A stretch of 64,000 nt of DNA from assembly GCF_000513095.1 (NCBI RefSeq), contig NZ_BAUT01000001.1, forward strand, positions 186,001 to 250,000. The letters run 5' to 3'. Below are positions 28,121 to 37,714 of this stretch, in pieces. Position numbers and translations under genes: made by a program. Below the pieces are notes generated by a model. The model did not search any database. It was given only the letters and a program-made list of their open reading frames with translations, and was not told where the DNA came from. The stretch comes from Halalkalibacter wakoensis JCM 9140 (GTDB lineage: Bacteria > Bacillota > Bacilli > Bacillales > Bacillaceae_D). Every line of letters starts with the position of its first letter. Position 1 is the first letter of the stretch.

Positions 28121-29730
28121 ATGACTACGTATTTTAACGATTTTCAAATTTCAGAACCAATTAAACAAGCAATTAAAGATATGGCTTTGAAGAGCCATCT
28201 CCTATCCAGGAAAAAGCGATTCCAGTTATTTTAGAAGGTGGAGATGTGATAGGACAAGCGCAAACAGGAACTGGAAAAACGGCTGCGTTTGGAATTCCGG
28301 TAGTCGATAAGGTGACATCTGAGCGCTTTGTTCAAGCGTTAATTCTTACTCCTACACGAGAATTGGCCATCCAAGTATCAGGTGAGTTGCAAAAGTTATC
28401 TGTTCATAAATCCATTCGAACATTGCCTATTTACGGAGGGCAATCGATCGGACATCAAATTCGAGCTCTTAAACAAGGAGTTCAAGTGGTGATCGGTACA
28501 CCTGGACGTATTCTTGATCATTTAAGAAGACAAACACTTAAGTTAGATAAGGTCCATACAATTGTTCTTGATGAGGCTGATGAAATGCTTGATATGGGTT
28601 TTGTTGATGATATTGAATCCATCCTTCGTCAAGTGAATACAGAGCGTCAAACGTTGTTGTTCTCAGCTACGATGCCACCAGCTATCAAGAAATTGTCTAG
28701 GAAGTATATGACTGCTCCTAAGACGGTAACGATCAACAAAGGAGAAGTTACCGCTCCGTTAATTAATCAAATGTACTATAAAGTGCTAGAACGTAACAAA
28801 ATTGAATCACTATGTCGGATTATTGATAGTGAAGATATTGAGTTGGGCATTTTGTTCTGTCGTACAAAGAAAGGCGTTGCTGAATTAGCAGAAGCACTAC
28901 AGGCTCGTGGTTACTTAGCTGACGGGTTGCACGGAGATCTTACTCAGTCGCAACGCGATGCGGTTATGAAGAAGTTTCGCGATTCATCAATCGAATTTCT
29001 AATTGCAACGGATGTAGCAGCACGAGGAATTGATGTTGACAACGTGACACATGTCATCAATTATGATATTCCTCAAGATCCAGAAAGCTATGTTCACCGT
29101 ATTGGTCGAACGGGTCGAGCTGGACGTAAAGGTCTTGCACTTACGCTCGTTACACCTCGTGAAATGAAGCATTTACGTTCAATCGAACAAGAAATAAAAA
29201 TGAGTATTCCTTCACAAGATGTTCCGACCATCGAAGAAGTTGTTGTAAAACAGCAAGGGTCCTGGAAGAAGTTAATATCAGATACCATTACAACGAGTGG
29301 GAAAGAGGCAGAGTTATTCGATCCACTTGTAGATGAAGTATTAGCTGAGTTTTCGGCACGCGATGTTGTTTCTGCTTTGTTAAAAATGAATTTCTCTCCT
29401 GCTTCCTCTTCAGAAGAGTCTGGTTATAGCTTTGGAGATACAGGAGCAGCAAAGGGAATGGTTCGTTTCTTCATTAATGTAGGTAGAAATGTTAATATGA
29501 CACCGAAAATATTAATTGAAGCCATTTCAGATCTTGTTGGCATTCCAGGAAAGTCTGTTGGGAAAATCGATATCTTCGAAAACTTTACATTTGTCGAAGT
29601 ACCAGAAGAAGCGGCTCCTTTTGTATATGAAGCTCTTCGTTATTCTAGAATTAGTGGCGCTAGAGTCAATTTAGAGCCTGCTAAACCACGCCCGAAACGT
29701 GAACCACGTCGTACACCTACACGTAGCTAA
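28121..29730 (+). CDS. DEAD-box RNA helicase with DbpA-type C-terminus, frameshifted near its start
   Basis: An ATP-dependent RNA helicase of 536 residues once corrected. The start MTTYFNDFQISEPIKQAI lies at 28121, 6 bp after cinA. At 28182-28185 ATGGC should be ATGGGC, which gives the Q-motif region GFEEPSPIQEKAIP. The remaining frame has AQTGTGKT, PTRELAIQ, DEAD, SAT, and HRIGRTGRAGR motifs. A C-terminal DbpA-like RNA-binding domain (about 445-515) precedes an Arg/Pro-rich tail. DbpA-type proteins such as B. subtilis YxiN bind 23S rRNA, so a 50S assembly role is plausible; CshA-like function is the alternative. Confidence 0.88.
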
Positions 29731-29745
29731 AGACGACAAATTAGG

Positions 29746-29785
29746 AAGGGACTGTCCCAAAGGTAAATACTTATGGGACACCCTT
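29746..29785 (+). terminator. hairpin after the helicase gene
   Basis: AAGGG (29746-29750) and CCCTT (29781-29785) enclose GTCCCA (29754-29759) and TGGGAC (29774-29779). The downstream tract TCTCCCTCTTC is pyrimidine-rich but not a clean T-run, so this is a probable rather than strong terminator. Confidence 0.5.
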
Positions 29786-29830
29786 TCTCCCTCTTCATCC
29801 TCCATGTTATTTATTGTTAATTCCATTAAG

Positions 29831-29844
29831 CGAATAAATGTTCG
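29831..29844. promoter_or_regulatory. LexA box upstream of recA
   Basis: CGAATAAATGTTCG matches 13 of 14 positions of the Bacillus LexA (DinR) consensus CGAACRNRYGTTCG. It ends 8 bp before the recA -35, consistent with SOS induction. Confidence 0.8.
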
Positions 29845-29852
29845 TAAAACTA

Positions 29853-29881
29853 TTGGCAAAAGCGAAAAAAAAATGTATGAT
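29853..29881 (+). promoter_or_regulatory. sigma-A promoter for recA
   Basis: TTGGCA (29853-29858), 17 bp, TATGAT (29876-29881): a near-consensus promoter directly behind the LexA box and 74 bp before recA. Confidence 0.75.
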
Positions 29882-29955
29882 AGATAAGAAACAAAACATA
29901 GATTCGCTTTTCCAATTTAAATACATTACTTTTTATAATAGAGGAGAGATTTAGT

Positions 29956-31005
29956 ATGAGTGATCGTAAAGCTGCTCTTGATATGGCGTTGCGTCAAATC
30001 GAAAAACAATTTGGTAAGGGGTCGATTATGAAGCTTGGTGAACAGGCTGAGCAACGCGTATCGACTGTTTCAAGTGGCGCTCTTGCGCTTGATATTGCAT
30101 TAGGAGTAGGTGGCTATCCTAAAGGACGTGTTATTGAAGTATACGGACCAGAATCATCAGGTAAGACTACGGTCTCTCTACATGCGATTGCAGAGATTCA
30201 AAGGCAAGGTGGTCAAGCAGCATTTATTGATGCCGAGCATGCACTTGACCCTGTTTATGCTCAAAAATTAGGGGTTAATATTGATGAATTGCTTCTTTCA
30301 CAGCCAGATACAGGGGAACAGGCACTAGAAATTGCTGAAGCTCTTGTACGTAGTGGTGCGGTTGATATGATTGTTATTGATAGTGTCGCTGCCCTTGTTC
30401 CAAAAGCGGAAATCGAAGGTGACATGGGAGATAGTCATGTCGGTTTGCAAGCTCGTCTTATGTCTCAAGCACTTCGTAAGCTATCAGGTGCGATTAACAA
30501 ATCTAAGACAATTGCGATTTTTATTAACCAAATTCGAGAAAAAGTAGGAGTTATGTTTGGAAACCCTGAAACAACACCAGGGGGACGTGCATTGAAATTC
30601 TACTCGTCGGTTCGATTAGAAGTTCGTCGTGCGGAAACATTAAAGCAAGGCAATGATATGGTCGGGAACAAAACCAAGATTAAAGTTGTCAAAAACAAAG
30701 TTGCTCCTCCATTTAAAGTGGCAGAAGTCGACATTATGTATGGAGAAGGAATTTCTCGTGAAGGTTCGATTTTGGATATTGCATCAGATCTTGATATTGT
30801 TCAAAAAAGTGGTGCTTGGTATTCCTTTAACGAAGAACGCCTTGGCCAAGGACGAGAAAATTCAAAGCAGTTTCTAAAAGAGAATCCACATATTGCGGAA
30901 CAAATTGAAACATTGATTCGTGAACACCACGGGTTAAATGGAGAAATTGAAGTTGCAGCTGCGACGGATGAAGAATTTGAAGATGTTCCTCTTGATTTAA
31001 AGTAA
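29956..31005 (+). CDS. recA: recombinase RecA
   Basis: RecA forms the filament on single-stranded DNA for strand exchange and activates LexA self-cleavage. The 349-residue protein has Walker A GPESSGKT near residue 66, the Walker B region [10 protein letters not shown], loop L1/L2 residues ([36 protein letters not shown]) and an acidic C-terminus. SD AGAGGAGAG lies upstream of ATG 29956. It is controlled by its own promoter and LexA box. A Mre11/Rad50-like cassette follows after 75 bp. Confidence 0.98.
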   Translation: MSDRKAALDMALRQIEKQFGKGSIMKLGEQAEQRVSTVSSGALALDIALGVGGYPKGRVIEVYGPESSGKTTVSLHAIAEIQRQGGQAAFIDAEHALDPVYAQKLGVNIDELLLSQPDTGEQALEIAEALVRSGAVDMIVIDSVAALVPKAEIEGDMGDSHVGLQARLMSQALRKLSGAINKSKTIAIFINQIREKVGVMFGNPETTPGGRALKFYSSVRLEVRRAETLKQGNDMVGNKTKIKVVKNKVAPPFKVAEVDIMYGEGISREGSILDIASDLDIVQKSGAWYSFNEERLGQGRENSKQFLKENPHIAEQIETLIREHHGLNGEIEVAAATDEEFEDVPLDLK

Positions 31006-31017
31006 AATAGGTATATT

Positions 31018-31049
31018 GAAGGGGTGTTCCAATAGTGGAACGCCTTCTT
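31018..31049 (+). terminator. leaky terminator-like hairpin after recA
   Basis: GAAGG plus TGTTCCA on the left and TGGAAC plus GCCTTC on the right pair with a small bulge around a short loop. The tail TTCGTTTAAC is a poor T-run, so read-through from recA into the downstream cassette is plausible. Confidence 0.45.
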
Positions 31050-31080
31050 CGTTTAACAGGGAGAAAGGGCTGGAGACAGA

Positions 31081-32070
31081 ATGAAATTTTTATATGTTAC
31101 GGATACACATATACGTGGAACCACTCCAAAAAACCGGTTAGATGTCTATGCCGATACACTGAAAGCAAAGTTAGAAGAAGTGATTGCCCTTGCCAATTCA
31201 GAAAAAGTAGATGTCTTATTACATGGAGGAGATGTGTTTGACAGACCCGATTTATCTCCAAACATTGTAGGGCAATTTGCAAAAATATTTATGAAAGCCA
31301 CAATGCCTATTTATGTAGTAGCTGGTAATCATGATACCTTTGGCCACAACCCTGAAACGATTTCAAGAACGATGTTAGGGTTAATGGACTCGTTTGGAGT
31401 TATGACGGTTATTGACCAACAGAATCCAATTCTATTCGAAAAAGGCGGGCAACGCGTTCAAATAACCGGACAACCTTATCATTATGATTTAGATCAACGG
31501 GATCCCAAACTAGATTATTACCCAACGAATGATTCAGATGCTGATATTCTCATCCATATCGTCCATAGCATGCTCGTGGAGAAAGCATTGCCTGAAGGAG
31601 TTCCTCATACAATCATTGATCATATTTGGGGTACTACAGCAGACATTATATTAACGGGACATTTTCACGGAGGTTTTGGAATTAAGGAGAGAAATGGTAA
31701 ATTCATTTGTAATCCTGGTGCTTTGTCTCGTGTTAATAACCATTGGTCAGAAATGAGTAGAATGCCGAAAGTGATTATTGGCTCGATTACAAACGGAAAG
31801 ATTTGCCTGAAAGAAGTGACTATAAAAAGTGCGCAAAAAGGTGAAGAGGTATTAGATCGGAGCTTTTTAGAGAAAGCTGTTCATCAAGAAGAAAAGTTAC
31901 ATAGTTTTGTTCAGCAAGTAAAAGAATCTTCTCAATTTCAAACACTCAATATGAGTGATATTATTTTAGAAATTGCCTCGTTGAAAAATGTAGAAGATAA
32001 GGTGAAGCAAGAAGCGCTCAGAAGAATGACGGTGATTGAAGAAGTATGGAAGGACGGAGAATATGAATAA
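31081..32070 (+). CDS. Mre11/SbcD-like DNA repair metallophosphoesterase
   Basis: A 329-residue calcineurin-fold nuclease with all five phosphoesterase motifs: DTH (D8, H10), GDVFD (D51, D54), GNHD (N83, H84), IVHSM and TGHFHGG near residue 195. The C-terminal 90 residues are charged and helical, where Mre11/SbcD proteins bind their Rad50/SbcC partner. The next gene overlaps its end by 8 bp and encodes the N-terminal half of a Rad50-like ATPase. It is not the canonical sbcD, which lies elsewhere in B. subtilis and precedes an unsplit sbcC. Role inferred: double-strand-end processing feeding RecA. Confidence 0.82.
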   Translation: MKFLYVTDTHIRGTTPKNRLDVYADTLKAKLEEVIALANSEKVDVLLHGGDVFDRPDLSPNIVGQFAKIFMKATMPIYVVAGNHDTFGHNPETISRTMLGLMDSFGVMTVIDQQNPILFEKGGQRVQITGQPYHYDLDQRDPKLDYYPTNDSDADILIHIVHSMLVEKALPEGVPHTIIDHIWGTTADIILTGHFHGGFGIKERNGKFICNPGALSRVNNHWSEMSRMPKVIIGSITNGKICLKEVTIKSAQKGEEVLDRSFLEKAVHQEEKLHSFVQQVKESSQFQTLNMSDIILEIASLKNVEDKVKQEALRRMTVIEEVWKDGEYE

Positions 32071-33484
32071 CATAAAGTCAGTTCGACTAGAGAATTTCCA
32101 ATCACACTTAGATACATTCGTAGAGTTTACGAACGGGTTAAATGTTATCGTTGGACAGTCAGATAGTGGAAAAACAGCTATTCTTCGTGGGATTCGTTGG
32201 GTTCTTTATAATCAGCCACGAGGAACCGATTTTATTAGAGTGTCTGGTGACTTTGTTCGAGTAACGATAACGTTTGAAAATGGTACTCAAATTACTCGTG
32301 AACGTACAGGCTCAAAAAACCGCTATATCATAAGAGCTGAAGATAAAGAAGATCTTGTCTTAGAAGGGTTTGGTATTCATGTTCCTGAGGAAGTAATGAA
32401 AGCCCACGGGATGGAGCATTTACGAATTGATCATGACAATGAGCTGATGATTCACCTTTCTCAGCAATTAGACGCTCCATTTTTATTAGAACAGACAAGT
32501 TCCATGCGGGCAAAGGTACTTGGAAGAATAAGTGGGGCTCATTTTCTTGATATGGCAATTCGTGATACAACGAAGGATGTTTCCCAGCTAAATGTAAGAA
32601 TGAAGCAAGAACAACAAATGATTGATCATCTAAAAGAAGATTTAGAGCCATTTGCTCATTTAGATACATTACAAACTCCTTTACAAGAAACAGCAAAGAA
32701 CATACAACAAATAAAATCACTTTTAAAGCGAAAAGAACAATTAGAGATTTTAAAGACAACATGGGAAACCCTGCAAAAAGAAGAGAAAGAAACTAAGGAT
32801 CGCTTTGAACGTGTAAAAGATGTAGAGCAGTGGGAAAGCAAAAGAATAAATTTGCATGAACTGATTCAACGTTATGTAATGTTTGAGCAAAAGCGCAAAC
32901 AAGAAAAAGAAGTGACGAAAGCGATTTCGATCTGTGAGCATTGGATACAGAAAACAGAGGAGACAGAAGACGCTTTTTCTCGCCATGATCAATTACAAAA
33001 GAAATTAAATAATATGAAACAATTAAAGCAAAAGAAGGAACAATGGGACGAAGTTGTGCACTCTACAAAACAAGAAAGACAGAAGGTTATGAGAACAATG
33101 TTTATTGATACGGTTAACCTCCAAACAATTGAAAAGATCTCATTTCGGAAAGAAACATTGAGGAAATTACTGGTTGTAAGTGGACAAATTCAGAAGAATG
33201 AAACCCAGTCAAGGCAAATAAAGCAGATTCTACAACGCCTCCCTGTCGTTAATCACTTACTGTCAAACCAAGAAAAGATTGAAGCAACAGTAAAACAAGC
33301 CATGCAACTCCAATCCATTCGCTCCAATTTACTAGAATATCAAATGAGAATAGAAGAAGGCAAACGATTTATTGAAAAGCAAAAAAAGGAACAGGAACGA
33401 GCAGAACGTTTGTGGCAAAGCCGTTTGTTAGAAGAAGGGACTTGTCCAACATGTGGACAGTCACTGTGCAAGCATGAACAATAA
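32063..33484 (+). CDS. Rad50/SbcC-like ATPase, N-terminal half ending at a zinc hook
   Basis: A 473-residue protein with a Rad50-type N-lobe: IKSVRLENFQSH at the start, Walker A GQSDSGKT (residues 31-38), then about 280 residues of Glu/Lys/Gln-rich coiled coil. It ends with a hook-like CPTC (C461, C464) followed by GQSLCKHEQ and stop. A normal Rad50/SbcC would continue into a second coiled coil and the signature/Walker B lobe; here those are on a separate protein two genes downstream. ATG 32063 is chosen (SD AAGGACGGAG at about 32050) over upstream frame starting at 32036. Confidence 0.8.
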   Translation: MNNIKSVRLENFQSHLDTFVEFTNGLNVIVGQSDSGKTAILRGIRWVLYNQPRGTDFIRVSGDFVRVTITFENGTQITRERTGSKNRYIIRAEDKEDLVLEGFGIHVPEEVMKAHGMEHLRIDHDNELMIHLSQQLDAPFLLEQTSSMRAKVLGRISGAHFLDMAIRDTTKDVSQLNVRMKQEQQMIDHLKEDLEPFAHLDTLQTPLQETAKNIQQIKSLLKRKEQLEILKTTWETLQKEEKETKDRFERVKDVEQWESKRINLHELIQRYVMFEQKRKQEKEVTKAISICEHWIQKTEETEDAFSRHDQLQKKLNNMKQLKQKKEQWDEVVHSTKQERQKVMRTMFIDTVNLQTIEKISFRKETLRKLLVVSGQIQKNETQSRQIKQILQRLPVVNHLLSNQEKIEATVKQAMQLQSIRSNLLEYQMRIEEGKRFIEKQKKEQERAERLWQSRLLEEGTCPTCGQSLCKHEQ

Positions 33485-33504
33485 CGAGGAGAAGGTGAAC
33501 ATGT

Positions 33505-33753
33505 ATGTCAGTTGAGAAACAATTAGCACAAATGAAACAGGCGATTGATAAAGCGCGTGATATGCGATACCGAGCAGAAGCAAAGCTGGAAGAATTAGAA
33601 AACCAAAAAAATAGATTGCTAGCTGAATTAGAAGAACTTGGAGTGAAGCCGGAAGAACTGGATCATCAGATTCAAACACTTGAAAAAGAAATTGAGGTAT
33701 CACTTAAAGAGACTTGGGAGTTGATTCCTAAGGAATTGATTGAAGATGTGTAA
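33505..33753 (+). CDS. small coiled-coil protein inside the split Rad50 cassette
   Basis: An 82-residue hydrophilic protein predicted to be almost all coiled coil (Glu/Lys/Leu heptads at residues 8-45 and 52-68). It starts at ATG 33505 with SD AAGGTGA and lies 20 bp after the hook-containing gene. It overlaps the following ATPase half by 14 bp. I do not recognise the family. Its place between the two ATPase halves suggests it bridges or stabilises the coiled-coil arms, which is inference only. Confidence 0.7.
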   Translation: MSVEKQLAQMKQAIDKARDMRYRAEAKLEELENQKNRLLAELEELGVKPEELDHQIQTLEKEIEVSLKETWELIPKELIEDV

Positions 33754-34411
33754 TCTCACAAGACAATTGCAATTGCTAGAAAATCGATATGAAAAGGCTC
33801 AAGAGAAATGGACAAGATTAGATGCGAAACGTGCATTGTTAGAAGAGCAATTGGCTCAAAAAATAAAAGAATTAGATTCTTATTTTGAGACAATTGATAC
33901 ATATGAGAAAGCAAGAGTGCTTTTACAACAATCAGCTGAGTATGCAAGAGAACAAGCTAAACAACAAATTGAAGCACTCGTAACAAATGCGCTCCAGTAC
34001 GTTTTTGGGCCTCTGTTTTCTTTTCAAATTGAGTTAGAAGAGCATGGGAATAAAGCCGTTGCTGACTTTTATGTTGTTTCTGAATATGAGGGAGTGAAAG
34101 TGAAAACAAAGCCTCAAGATTCACGTGGTGGTGGTGTGGTTGATATTGTTACATTGGCGCTTAGAGTGGCATTAATTGAAACGATTCAGCCAAAAAGAGA
34201 AGGACCTTTGCTTCTAGATGAACCAGGTAAACATGTTTCAGGGGAATATGTTCTTTATTTATATGAATTTTTAAAATCATTAAGTACAATGTTTAATCGA
34301 CAAATTATCATGATTACACATAATTATCATCTTGCACAATCAGGGGATTTGTCCTATGAAGTCTCTATTAAGGATGGCGTTAGTGAAGTCGCGCAAATTG
34401 ACAGCACTTGA
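33740..34411 (+). CDS. Rad50/SbcC-like ATPase, C-terminal half
   Basis: A 223-residue protein: coiled coil (residues 8-80), then a C-lobe with an ABC-signature equivalent DSRGGGVVDIV (S128-G132), Walker B LLLDEP (157-162) and switch His in MITHN (194). It lacks Walker A, which is on the protein two genes upstream, so ATPase function needs the two halves to assemble. It starts at TTG 33740 (SD AAGGA at 33730) or ATG 33746, both inside the preceding gene's end. A sigma-A promoter for rny begins inside its last codons. Confidence 0.8.
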   Translation: MKMCNLTRQLQLLENRYEKAQEKWTRLDAKRALLEEQLAQKIKELDSYFETIDTYEKARVLLQQSAEYAREQAKQQIEALVTNALQYVFGPLFSFQIELEEHGNKAVADFYVVSEYEGVKVKTKPQDSRGGGVVDIVTLALRVALIETIQPKREGPLLLDEPGKHVSGEYVLYLYEFLKSLSTMFNRQIIMITHNYHLAQSGDLSYEVSIKDGVSEVAQIDST

Positions 34412-34436
34412 CATTGATGAAAACGGGCTATAAAAT
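34408..34436 (+). promoter_or_regulatory. sigma-A promoter for rny
   Basis: TTGACA (34408-34413), 17 bp and TAAAAT (34431-34436). The -35 overlaps the end of the upstream ATPase gene. Confidence 0.6.
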
Positions 34437-34572
34437 TAAGTAGAATGCGGTTAAGTTCTTGTCCTATTTATTTTTTCCGCGATCAAATGTAATATGCGTT
34501 TGTTTTTTATATTAATGAAACGTATTAATTTTTTGAAACCAACAATTAGATAGCAAGAGGAGGTGAAAGGGT

Positions 34573-36135
34573 ATGGAAATATTGATCATCTCCATTTTGC
34601 TTGTTGTCTCTGCAGGTATTGGTGCAGTTGTTGGATATCTTGTTCGAAAATCCATTGCAGAAGCGAAAATTTCCAGTGCGGAACATGCAGCGAAACAAAT
34701 TGTGGAAGATGCGAAGCGTGAAGCAGAAGCGGGGAAGAAAGAAGCAGTCCTCGAGATGAAAGATGAGGCTCATAAAATTCGTACAGAAGCAGAGCGCGAA
34801 GTTCGTGAACGAAGAAATGAGATTCAAAAACAAGAGAATCGTTTGGTACAAAAAGAAGAGATTCTTGACCGGAAGAGTGAAACCTTAGATAAGAAAGAAG
34901 AGTCTTTGGATAAAAGGGAGGAATCTCTCACCAAAAAACAACGACAAATTGAAGAGATGGATAGCAAAGTGGAGGAAATCTTGAACAAGCAGCAAGCTGA
35001 GCTTGAACGTATTTCTGGATTTTCCCGCGAAGAAGCTCGTGAAACCATTCGTAGAGAAGTGGAGCAAGAAATTGCTCATGAAACAGCTCTAATTGTGAAA
35101 GAAAGAATGGCACAAGCAAAAGAAGAAGCAGACAAAAAGGCGAGAGAAGTGTTGTCATTAGCGATTCAACGTTGTTCAGCAGATCATGTAGCTGAAACGA
35201 CTGTGTCTGTAGTGACTCTTCCAAACGATGAGATGAAAGGAAGAATCATCGGGAGAGAGGGCCGTAACATTCGGGCGCTAGAAACGTTAACGGGAATCGA
35301 CTTAATTATTGATGATACGCCTGAAGCTGTCATTCTATCTGGTTTTGATCCAATTCGTCGTGAAATTGCTCGGACGGCTCTTGAGAAGCTTGTCCAAGAT
35401 GGTCGTATCCATCCTGCACGTATTGAAGAAATGGTTGACAAATCTCGCCGTGAGGTTGATGAAGCCATTAGAGAGTACGGAGAGCAAACAACGTTTGAGA
35501 TGGGAATTCACGGGTTACACCCAGATTTAATTAAAATTCTCGGTCGTTTGAAATTTAGAACGAGTTATGGACAAAATGTATTAAAGCACTCGATGGAAGT
35601 AGCTCATTTAGCTGGTTTGATGGCTTCTGAATTAGGTGAAGATGTAAAACTAGCAAAACGAGCAGGCTTGCTTCACGATATCGGAAAAGCAATTGATCAT
35701 GAAGTTGAAGGAAGTCATGTCGAGATTGGGGTTGAATTAGCAACGAAGTATAAAGAACACCCAGTTGTGATTAATTCCATTGCATCTCATCATGGTGATA
35801 CAGAATCAACATCGATTATTGCGACTTTAGTAGCGGCAGCAGATGCTTTATCCGCTGCTAGACCAGGAGCAAGACGTGAAACGCTTGAAACTTATATTCG
35901 ACGACTTGAGAAGCTAGAGGAAATTTCAGAGTCATTCGAAGGTGTTGAAAAAACGTACGCGATCCAAGCGGGACGAGAAGTACGTATTATGGTTCGTCCA
36001 GATGTAGTTGATGATGCACTTGCACATAAGCTCGCTCGTGATATTACGAAGAGAATTGAAGAAGAACTAGATTACCCAGGGCATATACGTGTAACCGTTA
36101 TTCGGGAAACACGTGCCGTTGAGTACGCGAAATAA
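34573..36135 (+). CDS. rny: ribonuclease Y
   Basis: RNase Y is the membrane-anchored endonuclease that starts most mRNA decay in Bacillus. The 520-residue protein has an N-terminal membrane helix (residues 3-24), a long charged coiled coil to about 190, a KH domain ([19 protein letters not shown]), and an HD domain ([12 protein letters not shown] near residue 370; SHHGDTE). SD AGGAGGTG precedes ATG 34573. The partner genes ymdB and, further on, ricA are in the window. Confidence 0.97.
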   Translation: MEILIISILLVVSAGIGAVVGYLVRKSIAEAKISSAEHAAKQIVEDAKREAEAGKKEAVLEMKDEAHKIRTEAEREVRERRNEIQKQENRLVQKEEILDRKSETLDKKEESLDKREESLTKKQRQIEEMDSKVEEILNKQQAELERISGFSREEARETIRREVEQEIAHETALIVKERMAQAKEEADKKAREVLSLAIQRCSADHVAETTVSVVTLPNDEMKGRIIGREGRNIRALETLTGIDLIIDDTPEAVILSGFDPIRREIARTALEKLVQDGRIHPARIEEMVDKSRREVDEAIREYGEQTTFEMGIHGLHPDLIKILGRLKFRTSYGQNVLKHSMEVAHLAGLMASELGEDVKLAKRAGLLHDIGKAIDHEVEGSHVEIGVELATKYKEHPVVINSIASHHGDTESTSIIATLVAAADALSAARPGARRETLETYIRRLEKLEEISESFEGVEKTYAIQAGREVRIMVRPDVVDDALAHKLARDITKRIEEELDYPGHIRVTVIRETRAVEYAK

Positions 36136-36165
36136 AGTGGCGATTCTCGCCACTTTATTTGTTTT
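36131..36165 (+). terminator. terminator after rny
   Basis: A perfect 13-bp stem (36131-36143 with 36147-36159), 3-nt loop and T-rich tail. The 5' arm overlaps the rny stop codon. Confidence 0.9.
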
Positions 36166-36222
36166 TAAGGAGAAAAATATAGCTAATACTATAAGTAAAG
36201 TACATAAAGTGAAGGAGTTATT

Positions 36223-37017
36223 ATGAGAATTTTATTTATTGGTGATGTTGTAGGAGCACCAGGCCGTGAGATGATTAAAGAGTATACGATGAAATTAAAA
36301 CAAGCATACAAACCGACAATTACCGTCATCAATGGTGAAAATGCAGCGTCTGGAAAGGGAATAACAGAGAAAATTTATAAAGGTTTTTTAGATGCAGGGG
36401 CACAGGTTGTTACCCTAGGCAATCATTCATGGGATAATCGAGAAATTTTTGAGTTTATTGATCGAGCAAAAGCGTTAGTTCGACCAGCGAATTATCCTGC
36501 TGGTGTACCTGGCAAAGGGTATACACTTGTGAAGATTAACAACATTGAAGTAGCTGTAGTAAATGTAATGGGTCGTACGTTCTTGCCAGCTATGGATTGT
36601 CCGTTTACAAAAATGGATGAGATTTTAGAAGAAATCAAAGAGCGAACTCCGTATATATTTGTTGATTTTCATGCTGAAGCAACAAGTGAGAAACAAGCGA
36701 TGGGATGGTATTTAGACGGACGAGTGTCGGCTGTTGTTGGTACTCATACCCACGTTCAAACGGCAGATGAGCGTATATTGCCAAAAGGAACAGCCTATTT
36801 AACAGATGTAGGAATGACGGGGCCATATGACGGAATACTTGGTGTTGAGAAAGAGCCCGTCTTGCATAAGTTTTTAACAAACTTACCTGTGCGTTTTGAA
36901 GTGGCGCAAGGCCGCGCACAGTTAAGTGGAGTCGTGATTGATCTTGATCCAAAGACGGGTCTTGCTAAGTCTATTAAGCGAATATTAATTAATGATGATC
37001 ATCCTTTTTATGCGTAA
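36223..37017 (+). CDS. ymdB: YmdB metallophosphodiesterase
   Basis: A 264-residue calcineurin-like phosphodiesterase. B. subtilis YmdB hydrolyses 2',3'- and 3',5'-cyclic nucleotides and affects biofilm versus motility choice. Metal ligands are visible as GDVVG (D8), NGENAA (E39, N40), LGNHSWDN (N67), DFHAE (H150) and VGTHTHVQTAD (H175, H177). The SD GAAGGAG lies upstream of 36223. Downstream spoVS is 165 bp away, as in B. subtilis. Confidence 0.94.
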   Translation: MRILFIGDVVGAPGREMIKEYTMKLKQAYKPTITVINGENAASGKGITEKIYKGFLDAGAQVVTLGNHSWDNREIFEFIDRAKALVRPANYPAGVPGKGYTLVKINNIEVAVVNVMGRTFLPAMDCPFTKMDEILEEIKERTPYIFVDFHAEATSEKQAMGWYLDGRVSAVVGTHTHVQTADERILPKGTAYLTDVGMTGPYDGILGVEKEPVLHKFLTNLPVRFEVAQGRAQLSGVVIDLDPKTGLAKSIKRILINDDHPFYA

Positions 37018-37182
37018 ATAACAATAAATTTTCGGTTTTAGGAATAAGGATAGGTTTTCTGAAATAAGATGAAGTAGATTCACATCTTGTACGATTAGTC
37101 ACACATGCTTTAGTACTATTGAACGCATGAACCAATCGTAATCATGGACAGCCCACTTTACGCATAAAGAGGAGGTACAAGA

Positions 37183-37443
37183 ATGGAAGTCTTAAAAGTT
37201 TCAGCAAAATCTACTCCCAATTCTGTTGCTGGCGCGTTAGCCGGAGTCATTCGTGAACGGGGAGCGGCAGAAATTCAAGCAATTGGAGCAGGAGCACTTA
37301 ATCAATCAATCAAAGCAATTGCGATTGCAAGGGGCTTTGTGGCCCCAAGTGGAATTGACCTTGTATGCATCCCGGCTTTTACAGATATCCAGATTGAAGG
37401 AGAAGAAAGAACAGCAATGAAGATCATTGTTGAACCTAGATAA
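37183..37443 (+). CDS. spoVS: stage V sporulation protein S
   Basis: An 86-residue Alba-like protein, almost invariant across spore formers (MEVLKVSAKSTPNSVAGALA at the N-terminus, GAGALNQSIKAIAIARGF centrally). It influences septation and coat assembly during sporulation in B. subtilis. SD AGAGGAGGT lies at 37169. I looked for the expected sigma-H promoter in the 165-bp gap and found no convincing match. Confidence 0.96.
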   Translation: MEVLKVSAKSTPNSVAGALAGVIRERGAAEIQAIGAGALNQSIKAIAIARGFVAPSGIDLVCIPAFTDIQIEGEERTAMKIIVEPR

Positions 37444-37457
37444 CAATGGTACTACCC

Positions 37458-37486
37458 CCACTTACTTTGTGTAAGTGGTTTTTTTT
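37458..37486 (+). terminator. terminator after spoVS
   Basis: CCACTTAC (37458-37465) and GTAAGTGG (37471-37478) with a 5-nt loop and an 8-base T-run. Confidence 0.92.
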
Positions 37487-37714
37487 AGGCTAAACATTGT
37501 GTTAAAAGAAGAACCTTATGAAACAACACTTTTTCATATAGAAGAAAATCGCTCTTGCTTTTTGAAAGAAGAGAGAATAATATAAAAACGTTTAGTGGGT
37601 ACATGACGTATACTTGACTATGTATAGATCTTTACTCGGAAATTTGCTAAGATAGTAATAATTTTAATAGTTTTCTGTTTTTTTAGTCTAAAAGACAAGC
37701 AAGGGGTGGGGAAT

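Noticed and set aside
37018-37182. Possible sigma-H promoter for spoVS (AGGAATA ... GAAAT)
   Set aside because: The -10 is GAAA instead of GAAT and the spacing and -35 context do not fit, so it was not listed.
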